DNA of 64,000 nucleotides from contig NZ_JACHMI010000001.1 in the NCBI RefSeq assembly GCF_014207985.1, positions 1,223,001-1,287,000 on the forward strand, read 5' to 3'. The notes beneath the pieces are model-generated. The model saw nothing but the letters and a program-made list of their open reading frames with translations, ran no database searches and had not been told where the DNA came from. Every line of letters starts with the position of its first letter. Within the stretch, counting starts at the first letter, position 1. A program made the position numbers and the translations under genes. Below are positions 37,372 through 47,447 of the stretch, piece after piece. The stretch comes from Nonomuraea rubra (GTDB taxonomy: Bacteria; Actinomycetota; Actinomycetes; Streptosporangiales; Streptosporangiaceae).

Positions 37372-38357
37372 CGACTTTGACTGCGCCGGCCCCCCGGCTG
37401 AAGCTGGCCAGGTTCCGCGACCTGACGCTCGTGCCGGTGATCGTGCTCCTGCTGATCGTGGGCGCGTTCCTGGACCCGACCTTCCTGACGGCGGGCAACC
37501 TGACGAACGTGCTCCAGCAGCAGGCGGCGATCTCGCTGCTCGTGCTGGCCGAGGCGATGATCCTGATCGCCGGCAAGTTCGACCTCTCGCTGGAGTCCAC
37601 GGTCGGCACCGCGCCGGCCATCGCGGTGATGCTGGTGGTCCCGGTGGCGGCGGGCGGGTTCGGCCTCGGGCTGCCCGGGGCGCTGGTGATCCCGCTGGCG
37701 CTGCTCATCGGGGCGGCGATCGGGGCGTTCAACGGCTTCCTGATCATCAGGTTCCAGCTCTCGGCGTTCATCGTCACGCTGGCCATGCTGATCATCGTGC
37801 ACGGGTTCCTCCAGGGCCCGACCGAGGGCAAGACGCTGTTCCAGCTCCCCGAATCGATCCTCTACCTGGGCAGCGCCATGTGGCTCGGCCTCCCGGCCGC
37901 CATCTGGATCGCCGGCCTGCTGTTCGCCGCCGGCATCTTCGGCCTCGGCTACCTCAGGCTCGGCCGCGCGCTGTACGCCATCGGGGGCAACATCGACGCC
38001 GCCCGCGCCGCCGGCATCCGGGTGGACCGGGTCCTGTACGGCGTCTTCATCCTGGGCGGGACGCTGGCGGCGCTGGCCGGCATCCTGGAGACCGGACGAC
38101 TCGGGGCGATCGGCAACAACCAGGGCGTCGGCTGGATCTTCATGGTGTTCGCCGCGGCCGTCATCGGCGGCGTCAGCATGGACGGCGGCAAGGGCACGAT
38201 CCTCGGCGCGCTCACCGGCGTGCTCGTGATCGGCCTCGTCCAGAACATCCTCACCCTCATCGGCGTCTCCGGGTTCTGGCAGCCGGTGATCTACGGTTCG
38301 ATCATCCTCATCGCCCTCATGATCAGCCGGATCGCGGGCGGAAAGGCACAAGACTGA
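37368..38357 (+). CDS. Sugar ABC importer permease
   Basis: The 329-residue RbsC-type membrane protein has about ten helices. Family hallmarks are LVLAEAMILIAGKFDLSLES, IGAFNGFLIIRFQLSAFIVT, YAIGGNIDAARAAGIRVD and VFAAAVIGGVSMDGGKG. It completes the importer of the fuconate operon. The stop overlaps the aldo-keto reductase start. Confidence 0.9.
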   Translation: MTTLTAPAPRLKLARFRDLTLVPVIVLLLIVGAFLDPTFLTAGNLTNVLQQQAAISLLVLAEAMILIAGKFDLSLESTVGTAPAIAVMLVVPVAAGGFGLGLPGALVIPLALLIGAAIGAFNGFLIIRFQLSAFIVTLAMLIIVHGFLQGPTEGKTLFQLPESILYLGSAMWLGLPAAIWIAGLLFAAGIFGLGYLRLGRALYAIGGNIDAARAAGIRVDRVLYGVFILGGTLAALAGILETGRLGAIGNNQGVGWIFMVFAAAVIGGVSMDGGKGTILGALTGVLVIGLVQNILTLIGVSGFWQPVIYGSIILIALMISRIAGGKAQD

Positions 38358-39289
38358 TGCCCATCGACCTGCCCCGCCACGGCTTCGGCGGCGCACCCAT
38401 CGGCAACCTCTACGACGAGGTCGCAGAGGAGCAGGCCCGCGCCACGGTGGACGCGGCCTGGGACAGCGGGGTGCGCCTGTTCGACACGGCGCCGCACTAC
38501 GGCCTCGGCCTGTCGGAGCGCCGGCTGGGCGCCGCGCTCGCCGGCCGGTCGGGCTACCTGCTGTCCACCAAGGTGGGCCGCCTGCTGCGGCCCAGGGCGT
38601 CCGGCGACGGCCGCGACGACGACGTCTTCGACGTCGCCGGCGACCTGGAGCGGGTGTGGGACTTCTCGCCGGCCGGCGTCCGCGCCTCCCTGGACGACTC
38701 CCTGGTACGCCTGGGGCTCCCGGCCGTGGACATTGCCCTCATCCACGACCCGGACGACCACGTGGACCAGGCCATCGCCGAGGCCGCCCCGGCACTGGCC
38801 GAGCTGCGCGCCGAGGGCCGGGTGCGGGCGATCGGCGTCGGCATGAACCAGTGGGAGGCGCCGCTGCGCTTCGTCCAGGAGACCGACATCGACGTCGTCA
38901 TGCTCGCCGGCCGCTACACGCTCCTCGACCAGTCGGGCCTGCCCCTGCTGGAGGAGTGCGCCGAGCGGGGCGTCCAGGTGCTGGCGGCCGGGGTGTTCAA
39001 CAGCGGCATCCTGGCCACCCACGAGCCGTCGGGCACCTACAACTACGCGCCGGCGCCGCCGGAGCTGCTCGACCGTGCCACGAGGATCGCCCGGGTCTGC
39101 GAGCGCCACGACGTCACCCTGCCGCACGCGGCCATGGCGTTCCCGCTGCGCCACCCGGCGATCTCGACGATCGTCCTGGGCGCCCGCACGCCCGAGGAGG
39201 TCCGGCGGAACGCCGGCCTGTGGTCGCGGCCGGTGCCCGAGGGGCTGTGGGCGGACCTGGAGAGGGAGGGGCTGTTGGCAGCCACGTAG
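38357..39289 (+). CDS. Aldo-keto reductase, probable L-fucose 1-dehydrogenase
   Basis: The 310-residue TIM-barrel enzyme has the AKR tetrad in LFDTAPHYGLGLSE (Asp, Tyr), LLSTKVGRLL (Lys) and IALIHDPDDH (His). It resembles D-threo-aldose/L-fucose dehydrogenases that make the aldonolactone. In this operon it would give L-fucono-lactone, feeding fuconate dehydratase after lactone opening. No lactonase or mutarotase gene is present, so the lactone may open spontaneously or through an enzyme encoded elsewhere. Confidence 0.87.
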   Translation: MPIDLPRHGFGGAPIGNLYDEVAEEQARATVDAAWDSGVRLFDTAPHYGLGLSERRLGAALAGRSGYLLSTKVGRLLRPRASGDGRDDDVFDVAGDLERVWDFSPAGVRASLDDSLVRLGLPAVDIALIHDPDDHVDQAIAEAAPALAELRAEGRVRAIGVGMNQWEAPLRFVQETDIDVVMLAGRYTLLDQSGLPLLEECAERGVQVLAAGVFNSGILATHEPSGTYNYAPAPPELLDRATRIARVCERHDVTLPHAAMAFPLRHPAISTIVLGARTPEEVRRNAGLWSRPVPEGLWADLEREGLLAAT

Positions 39290-39297
39290 GGATCGCG

Positions 39298-39320
39298 AGG
39301 GCCGTCGCCTCGACGGCCCT
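39298..39320. terminator. Bidirectional hairpin between convergent operons
   Basis: AGGGCCGTCG (39298-39307) pairs with CGACGGCCCT (39311-39320) around a three-base loop. It starts 8 bp after the aldo-keto reductase stop and reaches the stop codon of the convergent ATPase gene. Confidence 0.75.
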
Positions 39321-40575
39321 ACCCGACCTCCCACAGCGCGCCGACCGGCATGGCCCTCATCCGGTCCCCGAACGGGAGAGTCTGCGTGCCGGTGTAGAGG
39401 ACCACGCCCGCGACGAAGTCGTCCCCGAGCCGGTCAGCGAGGTGCTTGAGCCCCTTGAAGTCCTCGGCGCGCACGGTGGAGGCAGCCTTGACCTCGATGC
39501 CCACCACGCGTCCCTGCCGGTTCTCCAGCACCGCGTCCACCTCGGCGCCGTCCTTGGTCCTGTAGTGGTACAGGTCCGCCGGCTCATCGGACCAAGTGAG
39601 CTGGCGGGCGAGCTCCATGAGCACGAACGCTTCGAGCAGCGGCCCGAACGCGCCACCGGGGCGGACGAGCCCGCGGGCGTCGGTGCCCAGCACGTTCGCC
39701 GCCACACCCGAGTCCACGAACCCGACCTTCGGCGTGGCGATGGCACGGCTGGTCAGATTCCTCGACCATGCCGGGATCCGCTTGATCAGGAACACTTCTT
39801 CGAGCAGGACGAGATAGCGGCTCACGGTGCTCGCGGGCACGCCGAGCTCAGTGCTCAAGGCGTTCGCGACCAGCAACTGGCCGGAACGCCCTGCCAGGAG
39901 ACGGACCAGCGCCCGCATGTCGGGGCCGCGCTCGATCTGGGCAAGCTGCCGTACGTCCCGCGCGATCAGGTCACCGACGTAGGAGTCGAAGAATCGCCCC
40001 CTGCGGCGGACGTTATCGCGGGCGACCGCCTCAGGGAAGCCGCCGCGGACCAGCCTGTCGGCGTAGCCGGTGCGGGTGATCTCGGAGTAGTGCCGCAACG
40101 CGGGTCCCTCCGCGAAGATCGCGTCAACGAAGCGGTCGGCCGTGCCGTCGATCTCGCCCTGGGCGAACGGCCACAGTTCGATCGTCTCCATCCTGCCCGG
40201 CAGCGTGTCGGGAAGGTCCTTGAGATCGAGCAGCCGGGACGATCCGGTGAGTAGATAACGACCGGGCCTCGTATCGTGATCTACCTGTGCCTTGATCGCG
40301 AGCAGGAGCTCAGGTGCTCGCTGGATCTCGTCGATCACCATGAGTTCGGGGAACGCCACGAAGCCGTCCGGGTCGGTCAGGGCCGCCTGCCTCGTCACCG
40401 CGGCGTCCAGGTCGCGCCATTCTGCCGTTCTGCCCTTCGCGAGCCGGCGCACCAGTGTGCTCTTGCCGCATTGGCGGGCGCCGTTGACGAGGACGACTCT
40501 CGTGTCGCCCAGCGCCTCCACCACCGCTCTCTCCGCATGCCGAGGCAGGAAGTCGCCCAGAGGAGTGTTGGCCAT
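39319..40575 (-). CDS. AAA ATPase with DUF4143 domain
   Basis: The 418-residue protein has an AAA_14 P-loop domain (VVLVNGARQCGKSTLVRRLA) with Walker B LMVIDEIQRAPE and sensor TGSSRLLDL. The C-terminal DUF4143 half has a winged helix (LSTELGVPASTVSRYLVLLE) and a PD-(D/E)XK-like end (DGAEVDAVLE, VGIEVKAAST). Such stand-alone ATPases are widespread, patchy in distribution and of unknown function. ATG 40575 opens the gene. It has no operon partner and looks like accessory cargo in this region. Confidence 0.88.
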   Translation of the reverse strand: MANTPLGDFLPRHAERAVVEALGDTRVVLVNGARQCGKSTLVRRLAKGRTAEWRDLDAAVTRQAALTDPDGFVAFPELMVIDEIQRAPELLLAIKAQVDHDTRPGRYLLTGSSRLLDLKDLPDTLPGRMETIELWPFAQGEIDGTADRFVDAIFAEGPALRHYSEITRTGYADRLVRGGFPEAVARDNVRRRGRFFDSYVGDLIARDVRQLAQIERGPDMRALVRLLAGRSGQLLVANALSTELGVPASTVSRYLVLLEEVFLIKRIPAWSRNLTSRAIATPKVGFVDSGVAANVLGTDARGLVRPGGAFGPLLEAFVLMELARQLTWSDEPADLYHYRTKDGAEVDAVLENRQGRVVGIEVKAASTVRAEDFKGLKHLADRLGDDFVAGVVLYTGTQTLPFGDRMRAMPVGALWEVG

Positions 40576-40688
40576 ATTCGCAGCATGACACAGGTCTGTG
40601 GTGCATCGGCCGCTGACCCCATGAAGAATTGGTCGCATGGTTTGTGACGCAATGGTCGCTACTCTCGTGACGCGATGGTCGCCACCGT

Positions 40689-41636
40689 TCAGGACCCGAT
40701 GAACAGCCACGCCTTCGACGGCCCCGGCTCGTACGGCGAGTCCAGCCGCTTGGCGACCACCCCCGGCAAGCCCTGCTCGCGTGCCGCCCGCCGCACCGCG
40801 CCCGCCTCCCCGGGCCAGGACGGCGCGGTCTGCCAGTGGGCTCCGGTCAGGTCCAGGGCCTCCAGCGCGGCCCGGCGCACGGTGTACGGCTCGGCCACCA
40901 GCGACCGCCCGTCGTCGTACAGCAGGTCGTAGAAGACGAGGATCTCCGCGCCGCCGAGGGTGGCCACCTCCCCGTCCAGCACCGCCGTACGGCTGCCGAA
41001 CGACTCCGCCAGCCCGCGCAGCCACGGGTGCTCGCGGGCGGCGTCCGTGCGGCCGCCGTCGATGGGCACCAGGAGCCGCCGCCCGCCCCAGGCGAACTCG
41101 AAGGCGTACGCCGAGGCGTCCTTCGGCGGCTTGGCACGCTCGGTGGGGAGCATGGGGGAGACGGACGGGAACGGGTCGCGGACCGCGGAGCCCATGCGGT
41201 GGATCATCCAGTTCTTGCCGCGCGTCTGGAACAGCACGAACCGGCCGGAGGCCCGCTCGCCGTGCAGCACGAACTTGACCTCGCGATCCGACCACTTCTC
41301 CGTCACGTACGTGCCGGTGTCCCAGACGGTCATGGTGCCGCCGCCGTACTCGCCCTGGGGGATCTCGCCGTGGAAGGTGAGGTACTCCATGGGGTGGTCC
41401 TCGGTGTGCACGGCCAGGTGGTTGGTGCCGGGGTCGGCGGGCAGGCCCTTGGGGACGGCCCAGGAGACGAGCACGCCGTCGCGTTCCAGGCGCAGGTCCC
41501 AGTGCAGGGAGCGGGCGTGGTGCTCCTGGATGACGAAGGCGTTCCCATCGGGGGAGGAGGAGGGGGCGTCGGGGACGGGCTCTGGGGTACGTTTCGGGTC
41601 GCGTTTGCTCCGGTATTTCGAGAGTTTGTCGGACAC
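40689..41636 (-). CDS. LigD-like 3'-phosphoesterase with inactivated ligase-like half
   Basis: The 315-residue protein starts with the LigD phosphoesterase domain (about 30-150): VIQEHHARSLHWDLRLERDG holds the metal-binding His/His/Asp set, and HGEIPQGEYGGGTM follows. The C-terminal half is laid out like the adenylation domain of LigD-type DNA ligases (VLDGEVATLGG, VFYDLLYDDGRS, GVVAKRLDSPYEPG). However, the nucleotidylated Lys motif reads YAFEFAWGGRR, with Ala182 where Lys belongs. It probably trims 3' ends in NHEJ-type repair without ligating. Confidence 0.85.
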   Translation of the reverse strand: MSDKLSKYRSKRDPKRTPEPVPDAPSSSPDGNAFVIQEHHARSLHWDLRLERDGVLVSWAVPKGLPADPGTNHLAVHTEDHPMEYLTFHGEIPQGEYGGGTMTVWDTGTYVTEKWSDREVKFVLHGERASGRFVLFQTRGKNWMIHRMGSAVRDPFPSVSPMLPTERAKPPKDASAYAFEFAWGGRRLLVPIDGGRTDAAREHPWLRGLAESFGSRTAVLDGEVATLGGAEILVFYDLLYDDGRSLVAEPYTVRRAALEALDLTGAHWQTAPSWPGEAGAVRRAAREQGLPGVVAKRLDSPYEPGPSKAWLFIGS

Positions 41637-41646
41637 AGAACCGGTA

Positions 41647-41732
41647 CTACCCGCTCGTGCTCTCCCCGATCACGAGCCGGTACGGCACGCCCACGAGGCG
41701 GCCGCGCCCCGGCGAACGTTCGCGGAGCGCAG
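41647..41732 (-). pseudogene. C-terminal remnant of a LacI-family regulator
   Basis: Before the GntR stop the minus strand encodes about 28 codons, ALRERSPGRGRLVGVPYRLV followed by IGESTSG and a stop at 41647. This matches the usual C-terminal tail of LacI/GalR regulators (LP-RLV-REST). Nothing upstream continues it because the GntR gene begins there, so it looks like a deletion scar. A chance match cannot be excluded over so short a stretch. Confidence 0.45.
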
Positions 41733-41755
41733 CCCTCCGATGTGTGCGTACGGCG

Positions 41756-42436
41756 TCAGTCGAGCTCCAGCGCCCGGCGCAGCCACGACTCCACGCCCGC
41801 CACGTGCACGGTCGCCCAGGAGCGGGCGACGTCGGCCTGGCGTGCGGCGATGGCCTCGTAGATCGCGGTGTGCTGCTCCCGCGTCTTGTCCATCGCCCCC
41901 TCCTGCGTGAGCCCGCGCCAGATCCGCGCCCTGGTGGTCGGCCCGGACAGGCTCTCGATGAACGAGCAGAGCACGCTGTTGCCCGACCCCTGCGCGATCC
42001 GGAGGTGGAACTGCAGGTCGTTGGCCACCAGCTCCTCGACGGTGGGCCGCTCGGGCAGCGACTCCAGGATCACGCGCAGCTCGGCGATGTCGGCGTCGGT
42101 CATCTGCTCCGTCGCCATCGCGGTGGCGGCCGGCTCCAGGATCCTGCGCACCTCGAAGAACTGCAGCACCGTGTCGTCCCTGTGCAGGTCGAGCACGAAC
42201 GACATGGTGTCGAGCAGCAGCCGCGGCTCCAGGCTGGTGACGTACGTGCCGTCGCCCTGCCGCACGTCCAGCACGTTGATCAGCGAGAGCGCGCGTACGG
42301 CCTCGCGCAACGAGTTGCGTGACAGGCCGAGCCGTTCGGCGAGGTCGGCCTCCTTCGGCAGCCGGTCGCCGGGCGCCAGCTCGCCGGAGAGGATCATCTG
42401 CTTGATCTTGTCGATGGCCGCATCGGTGACCGCCAC
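41756..42436 (-). CDS. GntR/FadR-family regulator, probable repressor of the fuconate operon
   Basis: The 226-residue protein has an N-terminal winged helix (DKIKQMILSGELAPGDRLPK, AERLGLSRNSLREAVRALSL) and a C-terminal FCD domain with metal-binding histidines (LQFHLRIAQGSGN, REQHTAIYEAI). GTG 42436 is chosen since AGGGAG lies six bases before it; ATG 42454 would place the operator inside the gene. The palindrome at 42446-42466 covers its ribosome site and recurs before the fuconate operon, so it likely represses both and responds to a sugar acid. Confidence 0.88.
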   Translation of the reverse strand: MAVTDAAIDKIKQMILSGELAPGDRLPKEADLAERLGLSRNSLREAVRALSLINVLDVRQGDGTYVTSLEPRLLLDTMSFVLDLHRDDTVLQFFEVRRILEPAATAMATEQMTDADIAELRVILESLPERPTVEELVANDLQFHLRIAQGSGNSVLCSFIESLSGPTTRARIWRGLTQEGAMDKTREQHTAIYEAIAARQADVARSWATVHVAGVESWLRRALELD

Positions 42437-42445
42437 GCTTTTCTC

Positions 42446-42466
42446 CCTAGACATCGGATGTCTAGG
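42446..42466. promoter_or_regulatory. Perfect 21-bp palindrome, GntR operator
   Basis: CCTAGACATC (42446-42455), a central G and GATGTCTAGG (42457-42466) form an exact palindrome over the ribosome site of the GntR gene and the stop codon of the upstream MBL gene. A related copy occurs at 31802-31822. Confidence 0.75.
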
Positions 42467-43484
42467 AGTCTAGAGCGTGGAAGCGCACGGCATCGACACC
42501 TGGGAGGCGGCGGATCTGGCCCCTGGCCTCCAGGGTGCGCAGGTGCGCCGCGGCCTCGCCGGCCGCCATGCCCCTCAGCGGGGGCGGCAGCTCGTCCCAC
42601 GGCCTGTTCCACGTCATCATCGCGGCGACCTCCCAGATGGTCAGCGGTTGCGGCCGCTGGTCCAGGAGGGCGCGCAGCCGTTCGAGTTTCTCCTCGTGAT
42701 GGTGGCGGATCTGAGCGGCGCGTGCGGCCACATCAGGAAATATCCACTCATGTGCGGGGAGAGCGTCGAGCGGTCCGAGGTCGCCCACGCGGTCCAGGGA
42801 CTCCAGGAAGTCGCCCAGGGGATCGATGTCGTCCCGATCGTACGGATAAATCCCGACATGAGGGGTGATGTCGGGGAGCACGTGGTCGCCGGTGAACAGC
42901 CGGTCCGCGTCCTCCAGGTGCAGGCAGATGTGCCCCGGCGTGTGGCCGGGGGTGTGCACCGCGCGCAGCTTGCGGCCCGGCAGGTCCACCAGGTCGCCGT
43001 CACGCAGCTCCCGGTCCGGCAGCGCGGGCGGGGACGGGCGCTCGCCCGCCACCTGCCTGGCCTCGCCGGGGTCGGCCCCCGCCCGCCTGAGCATGTCGGC
43101 CTGGAACGCCTCGTGCTTGCTGCCGGCGTACTCGGTCATGAGCCTGACCAGCGCCGCGTCGCTCTCGTGCATGGCGATCCAGGCGCCGGCCACCTCCCTG
43201 ACCTGCCCGGCCAGCCCGGCGTGGTCGGGATGGAAATGGGTGACGACCACCCCGCTCACCGCGCTCACGTCCAGCCCGACCGCGGCCAGGCCGCCGCTGA
43301 GCGCCTCCCAGGCGTCGGGATGGTTCCAGCCGGCGTCGACCAGCACCGGGCCCCGGGGCGACTCGATGGCGTAGACGAGCGTGTAGCCGAGCGGGTTGCC
43401 CGGGATCGGCACCGGCACGCTCCACACCCCGCCGCCGAGGCCCTGCGGCCGTTGCTCGGCGTACGGCCTGCGCCTGGACTTCAT
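42462..43484 (-). CDS. MBL-fold metallo-hydrolase
   Basis: The 340-residue hydrolase has HFHPDH at residues 83-88, the TPGHTPGHICLHL and FTGDHVLPDITPH ligand motifs and a C-terminal winged-helix-like part. It is a paralogue of the MBL gene at 8222-9280, sharing IPVPIP/VPVPIPGNPL-type N-terminal and RPW(D/E) C-terminal segments. It follows the fadA5-like thiolase by 63 bp on the same strand and may be in its transcription unit, pointing to a thioester or lactone substrate from steroid catabolism (inference). Confidence 0.85.
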   Translation of the reverse strand: MKSRRRPYAEQRPQGLGGGVWSVPVPIPGNPLGYTLVYAIESPRGPVLVDAGWNHPDAWEALSGGLAAVGLDVSAVSGVVVTHFHPDHAGLAGQVREVAGAWIAMHESDAALVRLMTEYAGSKHEAFQADMLRRAGADPGEARQVAGERPSPPALPDRELRDGDLVDLPGRKLRAVHTPGHTPGHICLHLEDADRLFTGDHVLPDITPHVGIYPYDRDDIDPLGDFLESLDRVGDLGPLDALPAHEWIFPDVAARAAQIRHHHEEKLERLRALLDQRPQPLTIWEVAAMMTWNRPWDELPPPLRGMAAGEAAAHLRTLEARGQIRRLPGVDAVRFHALDS

Positions 43485-43547
43485 GTGCCCCCCGAGAGAT
43501 GAGTGCGTACGTGCTCCGAGCGCCGGATGCGGCGATCGGATACCTGA

Positions 43548-45695
<2,148 letters not shown>

Positions 45696-45801
45696 ACCAC
45701 CCTGTATAGCCCCCGCCACCGACAGAAACTCGAATCCTTTGACAAGCCGACACGAAACTTAGCCCTTGCGCTTACCTTCGCCGCTCCCAATACTTAGCCT
45801 C

Positions 45802-46140
45802 ATGGCACAGTATTCGGCGCAACTGGACGGCGTGTTCGTCGCCCTCGCCGACCCGACCCGGCGCGCCGTGGTCCGGCGCCTCGGCCACGGGCCCGCAAGC
45901 GTCGGCGACCTCGCCCGCGAGTTCCCGATGACGCTCCCCTCGTTCATGAAGCACGTGCGCACGCTCGAGTCGAACGGGCTCATCCGCACGCTCAAGTCCG
46001 GCCGGGTACGCACGTGCGTGCTCAACCGCGAACGCCTCGCCCTCGTCGACGACTGGCTCGCGGAGCAGCGCCGGATCTGGGAGGAGCGCACCGACCGCCT
46101 CGAACAGTTCGTCACCGACCCGGAGGAGAACAACCGGTGA
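45802..46140 (+). CDS. ArsR-family regulator
   Basis: The 112-residue winged-helix protein (FVALADPTRRAVVRRLGHGP, FPMTLPSFMKHVRTLESNGL) is of the short ArsR type that precedes SRPBCC genes. It overlaps the SRPBCC gene by 4 bp and probably autoregulates this three-gene operon. The ATG at 45802 lacks a clear ribosome site and may be leaderless. Confidence 0.87.
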   Translation: MAQYSAQLDGVFVALADPTRRAVVRRLGHGPASVGDLAREFPMTLPSFMKHVRTLESNGLIRTLKSGRVRTCVLNRERLALVDDWLAEQRRIWEERTDRLEQFVTDPEENNR

Positions 46141-46613
46141 ATCCCGATCTCGACCTGGTTCTGGAGCGCGTCATCCGCGCCCCGCGCGCGACCGTCTGGC
46201 GTGCCTGGACCGACCCGTCCAGGCTCGAACGGTGGTGGGTCCCCGCGCCGTCCCGCTGCCGGGTGGACCGGCTGGACCCGAGGCCGGGAGGGGCGTTCGT
46301 GACCCGGCTGAGCGACGGCGGCGCCGCGTTCGCCCCGCACCTGGACGCCTGCTTCCTCGCCGTGGACGAGCTCGAACGCCTCGTGTTCACCAACGCGATC
46401 ACCAGCACCTGGCGCCCGGCGAACCCCGACCCGGTCGCCATGACCGCCACCGTCACGCTGGACGACCACCCCGACGGCACCGCCTACCGGATCCTCGTCC
46501 GGCACGGCGACCCCGAGGCCCGCGCCCGCCACGAGAAGCTCGGCTTCGCCGACGGCTGGGGCACGGTCACCGCCCAGCTCGCCGCCCTGGCCGAAGGCAC
46601 GGTGACCCCGTGA
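46137..46613 (+). CDS. SRPBCC (AHSA1-like) protein
   Basis: The 158-residue helix-grip protein begins with the usual RVIRAPRATVWRAWTDPSRL and WWVPAPSRCRVDRLDPRPGG. The C-terminus is LGFADGWGTVTAQLAALAEG. Small hydrophobic-ligand binding is likely, but no catalytic residues are known. It starts at a GTG overlapping the ArsR stop and its own stop overlaps the DHFR-like start. Confidence 0.87.
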   Translation: MNPDLDLVLERVIRAPRATVWRAWTDPSRLERWWVPAPSRCRVDRLDPRPGGAFVTRLSDGGAAFAPHLDACFLAVDELERLVFTNAITSTWRPANPDPVAMTATVTLDDHPDGTAYRILVRHGDPEARARHEKLGFADGWGTVTAQLAALAEGTVTP

Positions 46614-47248
46614 AGATCACCCTCACCGAGTTCGTCACGCTCGACGGCGTCAGCCAGGGCCCCGGCTCGCCCGACGAGGACACCACCGGCGGCTTCACCC
46701 GGGGCGGCTGGCTCGTGCCGCACCTCGACGAGACGTTCGTCCGGCGCACCTCCGAGTGGCTCGACCTCGCCGACGGCCTGCTGTTCGGGCGGCGCACCTA
46801 CGAGGCGTTCGCCCGCGACTGGCCGAAGATCACCGACCCCGCCGACCCGTACGCCGCGCGGATGAACACCCTGCCGAAGTACGTCGTGTCCAACACCCTC
46901 ACCGAAGGCACCTGGCACCCCACGACCGTGCTCGGCGGCGACCCGGTCCGATCGGTCACCGCGCTCAGGGCCCGGCCCGGGCGGGAGCTGCAGATCCACG
47001 GCAGCGCCCGCCTCGGGGACACGCTCCTGGCGGCGGGCCTGATCGACACCCTCCGCCTCGTGATCGCTCCCACCGTGCTGCGGACCGGCCGGCGCCTCCT
47101 GTCGGGCCAGGGCGCCACGTCCGGCCTGCGCCTGGTCCGCCACGAGGCGACGCCGAGCGGCCTGCTGCTCCTGGAGTACGAGCCGGCGGGGCAGGCGTCG
47201 CAGGGGCACTACGAGGGTGTCGCCGAGTTCGTGGGGCGTCAGGGCTGA
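46610..47248 (+). CDS. Dihydrofolate-reductase-family (RibD C-terminal-like) protein
   Basis: The 212-residue protein has the DHFR/RibD-C fold pattern: ITLTEFVTLDGVSQGPGSP, ADGLLFGRRTYEAFARDWP, PKYVVSNTL, LQIHGSARLGDTLLAAGLID and IAPTVLRTGRRLL. Such stand-alone reductases are common next to ArsR-SRPBCC pairs; their substrates are unknown. The stop codon lies inside the first unit of a 26-bp tandem repeat, so the last residues (EFVGRQG) may have changed recently. Confidence 0.87.
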   Translation: MKITLTEFVTLDGVSQGPGSPDEDTTGGFTRGGWLVPHLDETFVRRTSEWLDLADGLLFGRRTYEAFARDWPKITDPADPYAARMNTLPKYVVSNTLTEGTWHPTTVLGGDPVRSVTALRARPGRELQIHGSARLGDTLLAAGLIDTLRLVIAPTVLRTGRRLLSGQGATSGLRLVRHEATPSGLLLLEYEPAGQASQGHYEGVAEFVGRQG

Positions 47249-47314
47249 GGCCCGGCCACAAGCGTCGGGGCTGGGGCCCGGTCACGAGCGTCAGGGCTGA
47301 GGCCCGGCCACGCC
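47237..47314. repeat. Three tandem 26-bp copies over the 3' end of the DHFR-family gene
   Basis: Units begin at 47237, 47263 and 47289 and share CGTC(A/G)GGGCTG(A/G)GGCCCGG(C/T)CAC. The first contains the gene's TGA stop. The remaining 130 bp to the kstR-like stop hold no gene. Confidence 0.85.
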
Positions 47315-47447
47315 GACGGCCCACTGTGCGCGCCGTAACGGCGGCTCGCCACTGACGGGTTCAGCGGCCGTGTTCCTGGAAGGCCCCCGGCCGGAGTGCG
47401 GCGGCGGGTGGGGGGCGAAGCCGTAACGAGTGGTCGGGCGCGGAAGC

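Noticed and set aside
39319..41295. A longer DUF4143 protein of 658 residues
   Set aside because: The extra N-terminal part overlaps the LigD-like gene on the same strand in another frame and has no similarity; ATG 40575 starts the real domain.
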